Shown: positions 43,683-54,062 of the stretch, in pieces
How positions within the stretch are numbered: the stretch's first letter is position 1
Layout of the letters: every line of letters begins with the position of its first letter
From: Leptolyngbya sp. NIES-2104
GTDB lineage: Bacteria > Cyanobacteriota > Cyanobacteriia > Leptolyngbyales > Leptolyngbyaceae
Direction of reading: 5' to 3'
DNA: 64,000 nt
NCBI RefSeq assembly: GCF_001485215.1
Contig: NZ_BBWW01000002.1
Location: forward strand, 35,564-99,563
Translations under genes and position numbers: made by a program
Notes under the pieces: model-generated
Databases searched by the model: none
Told to the model about the DNA's origin: nothing
Seen by the model: only the letters and a program-made list of their open reading frames with translations

Positions 43683-44264
43683 AGCAATATTTTGAATTGA
43701 ATAATGAAGTAGATTGCAGCGCTATTTTGATTGAATCTACCACCGCTTATAGTTGTCTATAAGTTGTACTGAGTGGATCGCGTCGAGTCATTGATCTTCA
43801 GCTATATCAAGCACACCCCACTCCTGCAAGCGATCGCAACTCAATGCTAAGTGCAGCCTTTGCGCCAGTCCAAGAAGCAATTGGCGAATACTCTAGACCA
43901 AAGTAATACATGGTGAACGGCACTTTTCAGTTTAGATTGAAAAAATTTAGGTATCCTACCGCTTCTGATAGATCTATTTTTCTACGCTAGCAGTATATGA
44001 AGCTGCCACAACGCTATTAGTATCATTAGGAGGATTTAAGCCCAATCTTCATACGGTGTTCACGATCATGACAGGGGTTTCGATTGTCGCGATCGTGGGA
44101 GGACTCTTAAGACGGCTACGCGCTCATCATCTACTGCCGTGAATTGAGATCGCTCTTTAGAGAAACCTCCTCAAAATCACTCTCCTGCTAGGGATTTATG
44201 AATATCCAATCAATTAGGATCTAAACCTTTCAACCACAAACTCAGTGTTGAGTGATCCTATCCA
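43683..44264 (+). other. Intergenic region before cax
   Basis: Apart from the membrane-protein relic at 43981-44142, I see no gene, strong hairpin or known site in these 582 bases. The AT-rich part at 43920-43970 (AAAAAATTTAGG) could hold a promoter. Confidence 0.4.
43981..44142 (+). pseudogene. 3' fragment of a membrane-protein gene
   Basis: An open frame of 53 codons begins shortly after a TAG and ends at a TGA. It contains YEAATTLLVSLGGFKPNLH, then a hydrophobic helix VSIVAIVGGLL and a basic RRLRAHHLLP end, typical of a membrane-protein C-terminus. There is no usable start near its beginning. I did not recognise the family. Confidence 0.4.
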
Positions 44265-45398
44265 ATGTTGACAAAAGAAACCGTTTTCACCGCCCTGTTA
44301 GTTTTTGTGCCGCTCTCGATCGCGGCTCATTTTCTCGGCTGGGGTGCGCTCACAATCTTTATCACTTCAGGAATTGCGATCATTCCGCTGGCAGCTTGGA
44401 TGGGAACAGCGACCGAGGAACTATCGGCAAGTCTTGGATCAGCGATCGGGGGACTTCTGAACGCGACCTTTGGCAATGCGACAGAACTGATCATTGCGCT
44501 GATTGCGCTGAGAGCCGGATTAGTTGATGTGGTGCAAGCGACGATTACTGGCTCGATTATTGGAAATTTACTGCTCGTGCTAGGGTTTTCGATGCTGCTG
44601 GGGGGACTGCGCTATCCTGAGCAATCGTTTCAGCAAACGGCGGCGCGGGTGAATGCGTCATCGCTCAATCTCGCAGTGATCGCCATTTTGCTGCCGACTG
44701 CGGCAAGTCTGCTGTCTGGGGGCATCCCCGAACCGACGATGCAGCGATTGTCGAGTGCGGTCGCGATCGTTCTAATTCTGGTCTACGGGCTGATGCTCTT
44801 GTTTTCGATGCGAACGCATACCCATTTGTATAACTTGGAGTTGGCGGCGATTAACGCAACGCTTTACGACGAGGGAAATGAGCCGATCGATACGATCGAT
44901 ACGATCGAGGCGACTCCAGCCGCTCCTCATGAGTCACGAGGACGATGGTTTTGGGTGGGGTTACTGCTTGGAATTACGCTGCTTGTGGCGATCGAATCGG
45001 AGTTGCTCGTTGGTGCACTCGAAACAGCGACGGCTCAGCTAAGGTTAACTCCGCTCTTTACTGGAGTCGTTCTGCTGCCGATTATTGGCAATGCAGCAGA
45101 ACACGCTACGGCAGTCACCGTCGCGATGAAGAATAAAATGGAGCTATCAATGGCAGTAGCAGTGGGATCAAGTTTGCAAATTGCCTTGTTTGTCGCTCCG
45201 GTTTTGGTGCTGGCAGGACTAGTGTTGGGTCAACCGATGGATTTGAGCTTCAACCCATTTGAATTGGTGGCAGTCGGAGTTGCGGTGCTGCTCAGTAATT
45301 CCACGATTTCAGATGGAAAATCGAACTGGCTAGAAGGCGCGTTGCTCTTGGCAACTTATCTCGTTTTGGCAATTACGTTTTACTTTTATCCAGTTTAA
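44265..45398 (+). CDS. cax: Calcium/proton antiporter of the CaCA superfamily
   Basis: The 377-residue protein has about eleven membrane helices and the two inverted alpha-repeats of CAX exchangers: [22 protein letters not shown] (about 69-90) and [33 protein letters not shown] (about 271-303). The Glu in each repeat binds Ca2+. An acidic loop (about 200-225, [14 protein letters not shown]) separates the halves. It exports Ca2+ (or Mn2+, Cd2+) against protons. No partner genes are close. A hairpin follows the gene. Confidence 0.95.
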   Translation: MLTKETVFTALLVFVPLSIAAHFLGWGALTIFITSGIAIIPLAAWMGTATEELSASLGSAIGGLLNATFGNATELIIALIALRAGLVDVVQATITGSIIGNLLLVLGFSMLLGGLRYPEQSFQQTAARVNASSLNLAVIAILLPTAASLLSGGIPEPTMQRLSSAVAIVLILVYGLMLLFSMRTHTHLYNLELAAINATLYDEGNEPIDTIDTIEATPAAPHESRGRWFWVGLLLGITLLVAIESELLVGALETATAQLRLTPLFTGVVLLPIIGNAAEHATAVTVAMKNKMELSMAVAVGSSLQIALFVAPVLVLAGLVLGQPMDLSFNPFELVAVGVAVLLSNSTISDGKSNWLEGALLLATYLVLAITFYFYPV

Positions 45399-45436
45399 TT
45401 GAATCGCTCAGCGGCAGTAGACGATCAATGAGAAAC

Positions 45437-45458
45437 AGAGATACTTGAATGTATCTCT
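45437..45458. terminator. Hairpin after cax
   Basis: AGAGATAC (45437-45444) pairs with GTATCTCT (45451-45458), and outer bases CAATGAGA/TCATTG extend the stem. There is no T tract, so it may be a processed 3' end rather than a classic terminator. Confidence 0.45.
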
Positions 45459-45551
45459 CATTGGGTACGATTTGCCTGTCCATCTGAGCGGCTGAGATAG
45501 TGCATTTCTGAAGTGGTAATTTGCACCCTGCGGATTGATCTGGGACACAAT

Positions 45552-45653
45552 TTAATGTAGTTGTTGCTCGAATTGCTTAATTTGCTCTTGCGCTTTCTGA
45601 GTAGCTTTGCCGTGAATCGCTGCAACCGCATCGACTTTACGCGCTGCGATCAC
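45552..45653 (-). other. Small helical peptide frame, probably a gene relic
   Basis: A GTG-started frame of 33 codons reads VIAARKVDAVAAIHGKATQ and KAQEQIKQFEQQLH, a regular amphipathic helix with protein-like composition. No ribosome site was seen. It is likely the 3' end of a lost gene. The rest of 45399-45944 holds only the cax hairpin and no other recognisable feature. Confidence 0.3.
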
Positions 45654-45944
45654 AAACGACGATCGCAGTTAATTAAACTCATCCTGGAATCACAGCATTA
45701 CTGTCATAGAAGCCGCCTAATTGATTGAGATTAAACCTACTGAACCCAACTTAACCAAACAGCGACGAATGTGCGTTCGACTCCTTCATAATTCAGAACG
45801 ATCCAGTCTTCCTTTAGCTTCTTAGTTCGTTGTCGCCTCGTCGCAGGCTTCGCTAAAAGTCTCCATGTTAAATAGATGGGACTGATTCTGTTTAAAGTAC
45901 TAGCATTGGCATAAATTTGTTTCTATACAAACGATGTCGTCACA

Positions 45945-48900
45945 ATGCTCGAAGGCGTTATCCTACAGAAGGAGTTAGGCGATTCAAGAAATTTTGATTT
46001 TATGGTAGGGCAAATCTACGGCTGGAAACGGTTTTGGTGCTCGCGTTCAAGTCAGTTCGATCTGAGCGATCGCGGGTATCTCACCGATCCCGACTCTGAC
46101 TGGGGTAGGTACTGTAATTCAACGCTGATCAGTCTTGACGCGATGGCTGAGATGCGCTGCTTGGTTTTACTCGGTGAACCTGGAATGGGTAAATCGAAGG
46201 AATTAGAAAACCTGAGAACTCACACTCGATCAATTGCGAATCCATGCGACCAGCTTTTACCGATCGATCTTCGAGCCTACAGCAGCGAAGATCGACTAAT
46301 CCGAGGTCTATTTGAATCAAGGGTCTTTCTAGAATGGTTAAACGGCACACATCAACTGCATCTCTTTCTCGATAGCCTTGATGAAGGTTTATTGAAAATT
46401 GAGGCGCTCTCAATTCTGTTAATCGAAGAACTCAGTCGAGAAGAGTATTGTAAGCATCTCGATCGTCTCCATTTTCGGATTGCTTGCCGCACTGCTGTTT
46501 TTCCAAAGGGCTTAGAAGAAGGGCTAGAGCGACTCTGGGAAAAAGATGTGCAAGTTTATGAGTTAGTTCCGCTTCGGCGAATCGATGTCGGAGTAGCCGC
46601 CGCCGCTCGTAACCTAGATAGCAGCAGTTTTTTAGCAGCAGTCGAGCAAAAGGGAGTTGTCCCATTTGCGATTAAGCCAGTAACACTAGCATTTTTGATT
46701 CGCATTTTCCAGAAAAACAATGAACAATTTCCCCAAGAATTAACCGATCTCTACCTTCAGGGTTGCAGAATTCTGTGTGAAGAGCAAAGAGATCAAGACT
46801 ATCATCCAGGGACAAGAACAAATCGTACTGATGTTGAGTCACGATTGATCGTAGCGGCTCGTATTGCTGCTGTAACTGTCTTCGCTAGAAAATCCAGTAT
46901 CTGGACCGGGAATTTGAGCGAGGCTGATGATGAAGATATTTTGCTAGAGCAGTTGTGTTTAGGAAGCGAGACAGTCAACCAGAAGACGATCGCGGTTACA
47001 AATCTCATTGTTCGTGAAGTGCTTGATACTGGGCTGTTTTCTTCTCGCGGTGAGAGCCGAATCGGATGGGCACATCAGTCTTATGCTGAATTTTTAGCGG
47101 CGTGGTATTTAGCTCAACATGGTTTATCTCTCGATCAGATGCTGAGTCTGATGACTCTCTCAGATAAAAGAGTCATTCCCCAACTGCATGAGACATCGGG
47201 TTGGCTTGCTAGTTTAGATCCACAAGTCTTTCAAAGCTTGATTGAAACTGATCCTGATGTTTTAGTGCAAAGCGAAATCACTGTAGAAAATCCATCCACG
47301 AAACGGGACGTTCTTGAGTCTCTGCTAACTCTGTACAATCGAGATAAGCTGGCGTATCGTCCCTATTTGCCTAAGTTTTCACCCTACAAACGATGGAACT
47401 ACGCTGGCTTAGCTTTGCTGCTGAGAGCCTATATCGAAGATTCAAGCAAAAGTGAACTATCGCGAGTTGTTGCAATTGAAATCGCAGAAGCGTGCGAGGT
47501 GCAAGCAGTTCAAGATTGCCTTGCAAATGTTGCCCTTGATTCTCAACAATCTTATCGAGTCAGAACAGAAGCTCTACAGGCACTGGAATCATTAGCTGAC
47601 GATTCGACGAAAGCGCGACTGATTCCACTTGCGATCGCTCGATCGCCTGATGACCTTGACGATGAATTGAAAGGACGATCGCTACGGATGGTTTACCCAA
47701 ATCATTTAACCGCGATCGGAGTTTTAGAGAGTCTAACCCAACCTCAGTCAAACATTATTGGCGGAGTCTATCAAGACTTCTTAGCGAAAGAGTTTGCAGA
47801 ATCCCTCCAAACAACCGATTTACTAGCTGCACTAACCTGGTTAGGAGAGCAACCTGCTTTATGCGATGCGAAATATCCATTCAATCGATTGTCAGATCGA
47901 ATCTTGTTTAACGCTTGGCAACGTCTTGAAGATCAAGCCATTCTAGAGGGCTTCGCCAAAATCGTCTTACTGCGGATTCAAGAATACAAACAGGTTATCG
48001 ATAATATCACTGGAATTGAATTCATCGAATTATTAGCAGCAGATGATACGAAGCGCCGTCGTTTGCTCGAAGCAATTATTGCTCTGATTCCTAATTCAGA
48101 GGAACCTCCAAGATTCCTAGCTGGAACGAGCATTTATAGTCGTGTGACTCCTCTGAAACAGGATTTCGACTGGTTAATTGAGAAGATCCAAAATTCAGAG
48201 CTTGAACGGGTACAAAAAATCTACGCATGGTTAGTGCGCTTAAAGCTAGACTGGAGCAATACAGCGCAAATCAGCGAAGTGATCCGTGCAAGTGAAACCC
48301 TTCCTGCTTTGAGGGCAGAGTTCTCATTCTTTCTGGCGGCAGTGGAACTTAACTCATTAGAGGCTGAGGCTGCAAAGGCAGAATATTTGCGTGAGCAAAG
48401 TGCAACTTGTGCTGAAAAATCCGCAATATTTACACTGGAGCCATCACCTCAAGAGCGGGTTTTGATTCAATTAGCAGAATTTGAACGTGGTCAGATAGAG
48501 GCATGGTGGCGCTTGTGTCGCGAAATGACTCTCACACCTACAAGCCAACATTATGGCAATGAATGGGCATCGGATATTACGTCACTTCCAGGTTGGAAAG
48601 AAGCAGACGACTCAACTCAACAAAGAATCGTCGCGGCAGCAAAACAGTATATTATTGGTGTAGACCCTGAAACTGATACTTGGTTTGGCACAAATTCCTT
48701 CCAATCCTTAGTGCTTGCTGGATACAAGGCATTACGCCTAATTCTCGAAAAAGAGCCTGACCATATTCAACACATTTCTGCTGAAGTTTGGAGAAAATGG
48801 ACAGGAATCATTCTTGACTATCCCAATGCTAGCGATAGTAGAAATAAGGAACACCGGGAGCCTTTACTATCTTTCGCCTACCAAAATGCACCAGATGAAT

Positions 48901-50267
48901 TTATTAATCGCCTCCTAATACTGTTGGATCAGGAGAATGTGCAGCACGGTGACATCTATATCGTTAATCAAGTAGCGTATATTCGGGATGATCAACTCCA
49001 AAGTGTTCTGGTTCACAAGCTACAAGACGATCGACTTACCGCTAAGAGTGTCAAGACACTCCTGAAACTGCTTTTAGCTAAAAAAGTTGAAGCAGCGAAA
49101 GCTTTTGCAAAAGCGCAAATTTCTACTCCACCTCCAACAGTGGGAAAAGCGCGAGAAATAGCGATCGTTGCAGCCGCAGTATTGATGCTGTATGGCAATA
49201 ATGAAAGCTGGTCACTTGTATGGCAAGCAATTCAAAGTGATACTGAATATGCCAAAGCCGTTTTGGAATCAGTGACGTTCGCGAACGCATTTCAAGGCAA
49301 CATTGAGAGTCGACTCCGCGAGGATTATATTGCTGACTTATATCTCTACTTAGTTGAGCATTATCCAGATCCTCAACCGCAAGCAACTACTGAAGATACA
49401 GAACTTGAAGGACTAGAAGCCTACTCGATCGAAGCTGAAGACAGCATCAGAATGTGGAAAAATTATATTCCTGCGCGACTGCAACAACGGGGAACGCCCG
49501 AAGCGTGTGAAGCCCTCCGCAGAATCATGCGTGAACTTCCAGCGCAGAAAGATCTGCTTAAATGGCGCTTACTTGAAGCTGAAATTACTGCTCGTCGTAA
49601 GAGTTGGAATCCGCCTCAACCAGAAGAGATTCTTCAGCTCGTTGCAGATCACGATCGCCGCCTTGTCCAGAATGGTCAGCAATTGCTCAAGGTCTTGATT
49701 GAGTCACTCCAGCGTCTTGAATTGGAACTCCAAGGTGAAACGCCTGCGGCTAGAGATTTATGGGACAAAACTCAAGCTCGTGCCCAAGTTTTCAAGCCGA
49801 TTGATGAAAATGCGTTCTCGGATTACGTAAAACGGTTTTTTGACCGCGATTTGAAATCAAGAGGTATTATTGTCAACCGAGAGGTAGAACTCAGACGAAA
49901 TTACGGAAGCAATATTGGAGAGAGAACGGATATTCACGTCGATGCTGTTCTCAAACGACCCAATGGCGAGATCTATGACTCAATCACAGTAATCATTGAA
50001 GTCAAAGGATGCTGGCATCGCGACATTCAAACTGCAATGCAGAATCAGCTCGCCGAACGATATCTTGCGGATAATGCTTGCTCGCATGGTCTGTATCTAA
50101 TAGGTTGGTTTAGCTGCAAACAATGGGACGATCGAGACACGCGGAAAAAGCACGCTCCTAAGATCTCCTTGGAGATTGCAAAGGAACAGTTCAAAGCTCA
50201 AGCTGAGAACTTATCTTCATCAAACAAATCAGTCTGTGCTTACGTTCTGAATACAGCATTACGATGA
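45945..50267 (+). CDS. Large STAND/NACHT-like NTPase with C-terminal PD-(D/E)XK-type nuclease; candidate defence protein
   Basis: The 1440-residue protein has a Walker A LLGEPGMGKSKE (about 74-85), Walker B LHLFLDSLDEG (about 138-148) and a sensor-like FRIACRTAVFP. The winged-helix part ends with GWAHQSYAEFLAAWYL (about 367-382), as in NACHT proteins. A long helical repeat region (about 420-1260) could sense a trigger. The C-terminus (about 1285-1400) shows TDIHVD, VIIEVKG and the following MQNQLAERYL, a PD-(D/E)XK pattern with the QxxxxY helix of Mrr-like or lambda-exonuclease-like nucleases. Sensor-NTPase plus nuclease is the layout of Avs/bNACHT antiphage proteins. Which phage signal it senses is unknown. 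Confidence 0.8.
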   Translation: MLEGVILQKELGDSRNFDFMVGQIYGWKRFWCSRSSQFDLSDRGYLTDPDSDWGRYCNSTLISLDAMAEMRCLVLLGEPGMGKSKELENLRTHTRSIANPCDQLLPIDLRAYSSEDRLIRGLFESRVFLEWLNGTHQLHLFLDSLDEGLLKIEALSILLIEELSREEYCKHLDRLHFRIACRTAVFPKGLEEGLERLWEKDVQVYELVPLRRIDVGVAAAARNLDSSSFLAAVEQKGVVPFAIKPVTLAFLIRIFQKNNEQFPQELTDLYLQGCRILCEEQRDQDYHPGTRTNRTDVESRLIVAARIAAVTVFARKSSIWTGNLSEADDEDILLEQLCLGSETVNQKTIAVTNLIVREVLDTGLFSSRGESRIGWAHQSYAEFLAAWYLAQHGLSLDQMLSLMTLSDKRVIPQLHETSGWLASLDPQVFQSLIETDPDVLVQSEITVENPSTKRDVLESLLTLYNRDKLAYRPYLPKFSPYKRWNYAGLALLLRAYIEDSSKSELSRVVAIEIAEACEVQAVQDCLANVALDSQQSYRVRTEALQALESLADDSTKARLIPLAIARSPDDLDDELKGRSLRMVYPNHLTAIGVLESLTQPQSNIIGGVYQDFLAKEFAESLQTTDLLAALTWLGEQPALCDAKYPFNRLSDRILFNAWQRLEDQAILEGFAKIVLLRIQEYKQVIDNITGIEFIELLAADDTKRRRLLEAIIALIPNSEEPPRFLAGTSIYSRVTPLKQDFDWLIEKIQNSELERVQKIYAWLVRLKLDWSNTAQISEVIRASETLPALRAEFSFFLAAVELNSLEAEAAKAEYLREQSATCAEKSAIFTLEPSPQERVLIQLAEFERGQIEAWWRLCREMTLTPTSQHYGNEWASDITSLPGWKEADDSTQQRIVAAAKQYIIGVDPETDTWFGTNSFQSLVLAGYKALRLILEKEPDHIQHISAEVWRKWTGIILDYPNASDSRNKEHREPLLSFAYQNAPDEFINRLLILLDQENVQHGDIYIVNQVAYIRDDQLQSVLVHKLQDDRLTAKSVKTLLKLLLAKKVEAAKAFAKAQISTPPPTVGKAREIAIVAAAVLMLYGNNESWSLVWQAIQSDTEYAKAVLESVTFANAFQGNIESRLREDYIADLYLYLVEHYPDPQPQATTEDTELEGLEAYSIEAEDSIRMWKNYIPARLQQRGTPEACEALRRIMRELPAQKDLLKWRLLEAEITARRKSWNPPQPEEILQLVADHDRRLVQNGQQLLKVLIESLQRLELELQGETPAARDLWDKTQARAQVFKPIDENAFSDYVKRFFDRDLKSRGIIVNREVELRRNYGSNIGERTDIHVDAVLKRPNGEIYDSITVIIEVKGCWHRDIQTAMQNQLAERYLADNACSHGLYLIGWFSCKQWDDRDTRKKHAPKISLEIAKEQFKAQAENLSSSNKSVCAYVLNTALR

Positions 50268-50492
50268 GATAATGAAATTGCAAGCCTTGAATGTAGTCTT
50301 GTTTCTAATTAACGATCGTATCCCTTCAACCTTCGATGACTAGCACACTATTTGAGTCAAGCCTTTGCATAAACAGAAATAGCTTAAAAATCTAATTTGA
50401 CAAGCAGCAGAGACAGTTCTCTATAATCTATAACTTCCATACCCCTTATGCCTCAGTCTTCTCAAAATACGAATCTGCCTCAAACCTTGTTC

Positions 50493-53400
50493 TCATCGCC
50501 AGAAGTCTTGAGTTAGCTCTGCCTGTCGATCTTCACGAGCAGCATCCTGAGTATACCCTTCCGCAATGCCTCGAAGCACGGTCGCTGTGCGTGGATATTG
50601 ATCGACAACTTGTTTTGCATAATTCTGATATTTTTCCACGAGTATACGTTCTTGCTCACCACCCGCCGTCGTCTGTCGCACTGTTTCTGAACTTTCTAGT
50701 TCTTCAATTAGCTCACGCACAGATTGATGAGGCCAAGCTCCATCAGGATCAATCGGAGAAAAAGCAAGTGCATGTCCAATGTACAGGTCTGCCACTTTGC
50801 CTCGATTGCACTGATTAGCTAAATTCCTTGCCTGCATGACCCAATCTCGGAGCGCTTCGGCATCTACTGAGCTATCTGCTTGAACTCCCGGCATTTGTTG
50901 CCATGACTCCAAAAACTCCCAAGCTAAATTGGCAAGAGCTTTGGCATTATCAGAGAGTTCAGTTGGCAGATCGTTCTCCGCGCGAAAGATATACTGAATT
51001 GCTTCAATGAAAAGAGCCGGACTGCTAGACAATTCTGCGTACAGCGTATTCGGGCGACGATAATGCTCATGAACGCGGAGGTACAACCACTCTAGTTGAA
51101 CGAGACGATCGTGCGGTAGATCTGTTTTTTCAAGATAGTTCAACAGTTCAGCAGAATCGTAAGCGAAAGCAGAAGGATCGAAAGTCGAATCCGGAGGGGT
51201 CTGAATCGCTAGTTCAAGAACTTCAGCAATCCGCTCTGGTGAGACGGCTTCAGGTGACTGCTCAACAGTCCATTCAATGGCGCGAACTGCGAAATGAGGT
51301 CTTTCAAATTTGAGAAGCTGCGTCAGCATCCGCTCGAATTGAATTGGATCGAGCAGACAGACAACTTGTGTACGACACCAAAAATAGCGTTGAACCACTT
51401 CATCTGAATCATCAAGCTGATCCATTACAGCAACGTTAAAGGGTAAATAAAGTAGAAACTCTCCGCATTGTTCAGATGTCCAAGATTTTCGTCCAGTCTC
51501 TACACAATTTTCAATCCATTGCGGTTTATATTTGTAAGCACTAATTGCGACAAAACTTCGCACCATCTGGCTACGCCATGAGTCAATCGAAAGATTCTGC
51601 TTGAGAAACAGGTGTAGGTCGATTGGCAGTAAATCAAATTTTGCTAGGACTTCACCAATGAAGGATGGTTCTTGCGCTTGCTCTGATAATCGTAAAACTC
51701 CATCCCATCCTTGTCCCTCAAGAATTTCTTGTACTGCTTCCACTCGCAAGTTCAAGATTGCTGCTTCTCGCTTTTCCCAAGAAGTATCAAGCATTCTGGG
51801 TATTTCTACGCCCCGTTTGAATCGCCAAAGATGGAGATCGATTAAATCAACAGGTTCAAACCGAGCGTAAATATTTTCTAATTGTTCAACCCGATCAGGC
51901 GCGATCGACCAGTCAGCATCAGGAAAATTTCGATGTCGAATTGCTTCATGCCGCAGACAATCACACAACTCAGCCCGTGCTTCCGGGGAGAATTGTTGAG
52001 GTTCAAGTAATTCCAGGTGGCGTAGCAAAGACATCTGCTGTTCGTCAGTCATTGTCGCGATCGCGTTGATTAAGCAGCACCAGCGAGTACTATCAGTTCC
52101 AGCATCAGAAAGCAGGCAATCCAGCACTGCATTCGTTGCCGCAATATACTCTTGATCTGAAACGCGCGATCGTTTGTCAGGAACCCAATCACGCCAGAGT
52201 GTTCCATGAGTCGGAGAGGCTGAGTCGTGCCGCTTGGGTAGAAGTTTAACTAAAAGGCTCCAAGCGACATCTGGTTCTCGTCTCCGAATAGTATCAAGCA
52301 CACGAATGCGACTTTCGAGGGATGCAGTCGTGTGAGGACTCCAGCAGATAAAAATTTCTCGAAGGCTTTGAGCAGGTCGATTCGCAAGCCGACCCCCCGG
52401 ATCTAGCCTCACTAAACGCGCCAGATTCAATGCTGCTGAGCTAAGATACTCAGGATGCCAAGCGAGCGTCTCCAGTGCCCAGAGTAACCCTGTATGGGGT
52501 GAAGAAGTCATCCAGGCAGCATCTGAGGCTTTGTCTTGAAATAGCTCAACCAAAGCTGAAGTTTTGATTGTTAAATCGGCATCAATCGCTTTTGAGAAAA
52601 TACCAGGGGCTGCTTCTGCTAAAAGCGGAAGTTGATGCGCGATCGATGCCCACAGTCTTCCATTTCCTTTTGCTCTTTCCGTTAATTGCCAAACAACAGT
52701 TCGTGCGACCTCCTCACCCAACCTACTTGCAGTGAAAGAGATCTCAGGACTGAGAGATGCCATCAGCGCGAGTGTTCCTGTAATACTTTCTCGAAGATGT
52801 CCAGAGTGGGTATGAACTTTGCCATAGATACTTGCCGCATAGCGTTGTTCAGGTGGAAGTTCATATGCGGGATCAAGTTCGCTTAAAATCTCGATCACAA
52901 CCGTCTCGAAACGCTGTAAATCGTCATTGGTTAGATACCGGGCAATCAGCCGCCAAGCATCCTCTTGAGCAGCAATCATCCAAATCTCTCCGACCCGTCG
53001 AACAGGTGGATCAGGTTCGTTTGACCAATGAACAAGAATTGATTGAAGTTGCTCATACGGCATTCCCGATAGCTGTGACAGCGCTTGACGATCGCCCTCC
53101 TTTGCCTCACTCCATGCCCCTGCCAGTAATGGTGCAAGCAATTCACATGCAGTGTTTCCTCGTGCCCATGCTGGCTGCTGAATATTTTGAGTGATCGCTA
53201 ATTTACGGCGAAGTGCTGACAAGCTTCTTCGAGCTAGCGTTGCGAGATTAATGGCTCGATCTCGGCTCAAACCCATTTCTCGCAACGCTAGCTCTGCTGC
53301 ATCGCGTACAATTCTTGGTAGCGAATTGCCATTCGAGCCAAACTGCCCTAACGGAACAAAGACATGGTGACCGTTCTGGATAGCGTGTCCAATCCCTTCT

Positions 53401-53963
53401 GGCTGCTCTAGATGTGCGATCAAGATTAGAGGTTCAGTTGCAGTAATCAGTTGTTGCCAGGAGGCTGTTCCGCTCACAACAATTCCACGCGACAAGGCTT
53501 CTGCCCGTTCTGCGCTGTCTAAGCTTTGAATCACAGCAGTTAAGAACGCGATCGCTTCTTCTGGAGTATCTCCATGCAATGTTTGTGCTGCTGGCTGTCC
53601 TCTTAACCATTCGATAAGTTGAGTGCGGGGTCGCTCACGTCCGCCGATAATCAAGCTTGAGCTAAATGGCGGGTCTGTCTCTTGCGACCAGTTTGCCCAG
53701 AAAGCTTCGAGTGTCAGAGTCTCTTGAGGCGGCGCGTGAAAATTTTGGACAAGTCGATCAATGTGAGCGATCGCAATCCCACCTGACATTCGTGCAATCA
53801 TTTGATTGTGTTGACCGTGTGTGGTCTGCTGAATCTGTGTTTGAGTGCGGGGTTGCTTCTGCTGCTGTCCACTTTTTCGCAACCAACGCTTTAATCGGTA
53901 AAGTCGTCTTACAAACCAGGATTTCAGTCGTCGTAGCCAGGAACTCGATCGTCTTCTCGTCAT
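50493..53963 (-). CDS. 1156-residue protein with N-terminal amyloid-like signalling motif
   Basis: A very basic N-terminus (about 1-32, Arg/Lys/Trp-rich) and Gln-rich linker lead to GQHNQMIARMSGGIAIAHI (50-68). A region follows that looks like a degenerate P-loop domain: SSLIIGGRERPRTQLIEWL, with a strand PLILIAHLE and HHVFVPLG, but no GKS/T Walker A. The remaining 900 residues are helical, repeat-like and Trp-rich, ending in DFWR. The N-terminal motif is shared with the C-terminus of the small protein upstream, 99 bases away on the same strand. The arrangement suggests a receptor that recruits the small protein. No enzymatic activity can be assigned. Confidence 0.7.
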   Translation of the reverse strand: MTRRRSSSWLRRLKSWFVRRLYRLKRWLRKSGQQQKQPRTQTQIQQTTHGQHNQMIARMSGGIAIAHIDRLVQNFHAPPQETLTLEAFWANWSQETDPPFSSSLIIGGRERPRTQLIEWLRGQPAAQTLHGDTPEEAIAFLTAVIQSLDSAERAEALSRGIVVSGTASWQQLITATEPLILIAHLEQPEGIGHAIQNGHHVFVPLGQFGSNGNSLPRIVRDAAELALREMGLSRDRAINLATLARRSLSALRRKLAITQNIQQPAWARGNTACELLAPLLAGAWSEAKEGDRQALSQLSGMPYEQLQSILVHWSNEPDPPVRRVGEIWMIAAQEDAWRLIARYLTNDDLQRFETVVIEILSELDPAYELPPEQRYAASIYGKVHTHSGHLRESITGTLALMASLSPEISFTASRLGEEVARTVVWQLTERAKGNGRLWASIAHQLPLLAEAAPGIFSKAIDADLTIKTSALVELFQDKASDAAWMTSSPHTGLLWALETLAWHPEYLSSAALNLARLVRLDPGGRLANRPAQSLREIFICWSPHTTASLESRIRVLDTIRRREPDVAWSLLVKLLPKRHDSASPTHGTLWRDWVPDKRSRVSDQEYIAATNAVLDCLLSDAGTDSTRWCCLINAIATMTDEQQMSLLRHLELLEPQQFSPEARAELCDCLRHEAIRHRNFPDADWSIAPDRVEQLENIYARFEPVDLIDLHLWRFKRGVEIPRMLDTSWEKREAAILNLRVEAVQEILEGQGWDGVLRLSEQAQEPSFIGEVLAKFDLLPIDLHLFLKQNLSIDSWRSQMVRSFVAISAYKYKPQWIENCVETGRKSWTSEQCGEFLLYLPFNVAVMDQLDDSDEVVQRYFWCRTQVVCLLDPIQFERMLTQLLKFERPHFAVRAIEWTVEQSPEAVSPERIAEVLELAIQTPPDSTFDPSAFAYDSAELLNYLEKTDLPHDRLVQLEWLYLRVHEHYRRPNTLYAELSSSPALFIEAIQYIFRAENDLPTELSDNAKALANLAWEFLESWQQMPGVQADSSVDAEALRDWVMQARNLANQCNRGKVADLYIGHALAFSPIDPDGAWPHQSVRELIEELESSETVRQTTAGGEQERILVEKYQNYAKQVVDQYPRTATVLRGIAEGYTQDAAREDRQAELTQDFWR

Positions 53964-54062
53964 ATTTTAGCTAACAACAGGGGCGACAGATTTTCATAGA
54001 GCAATTGTGTAGTCGTCTTTTAGCTTCAATCGAAGCACAAGCAATTTAGCGCTCGACGAATT

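Noticed and set aside
50493-53963. Canonical NACHT/STAND ATPase
   Set aside because: No GxxxxGK(S/T) Walker A was found in the expected region after the amyloid-like motif. Only strand patterns resemble a P-loop fold.
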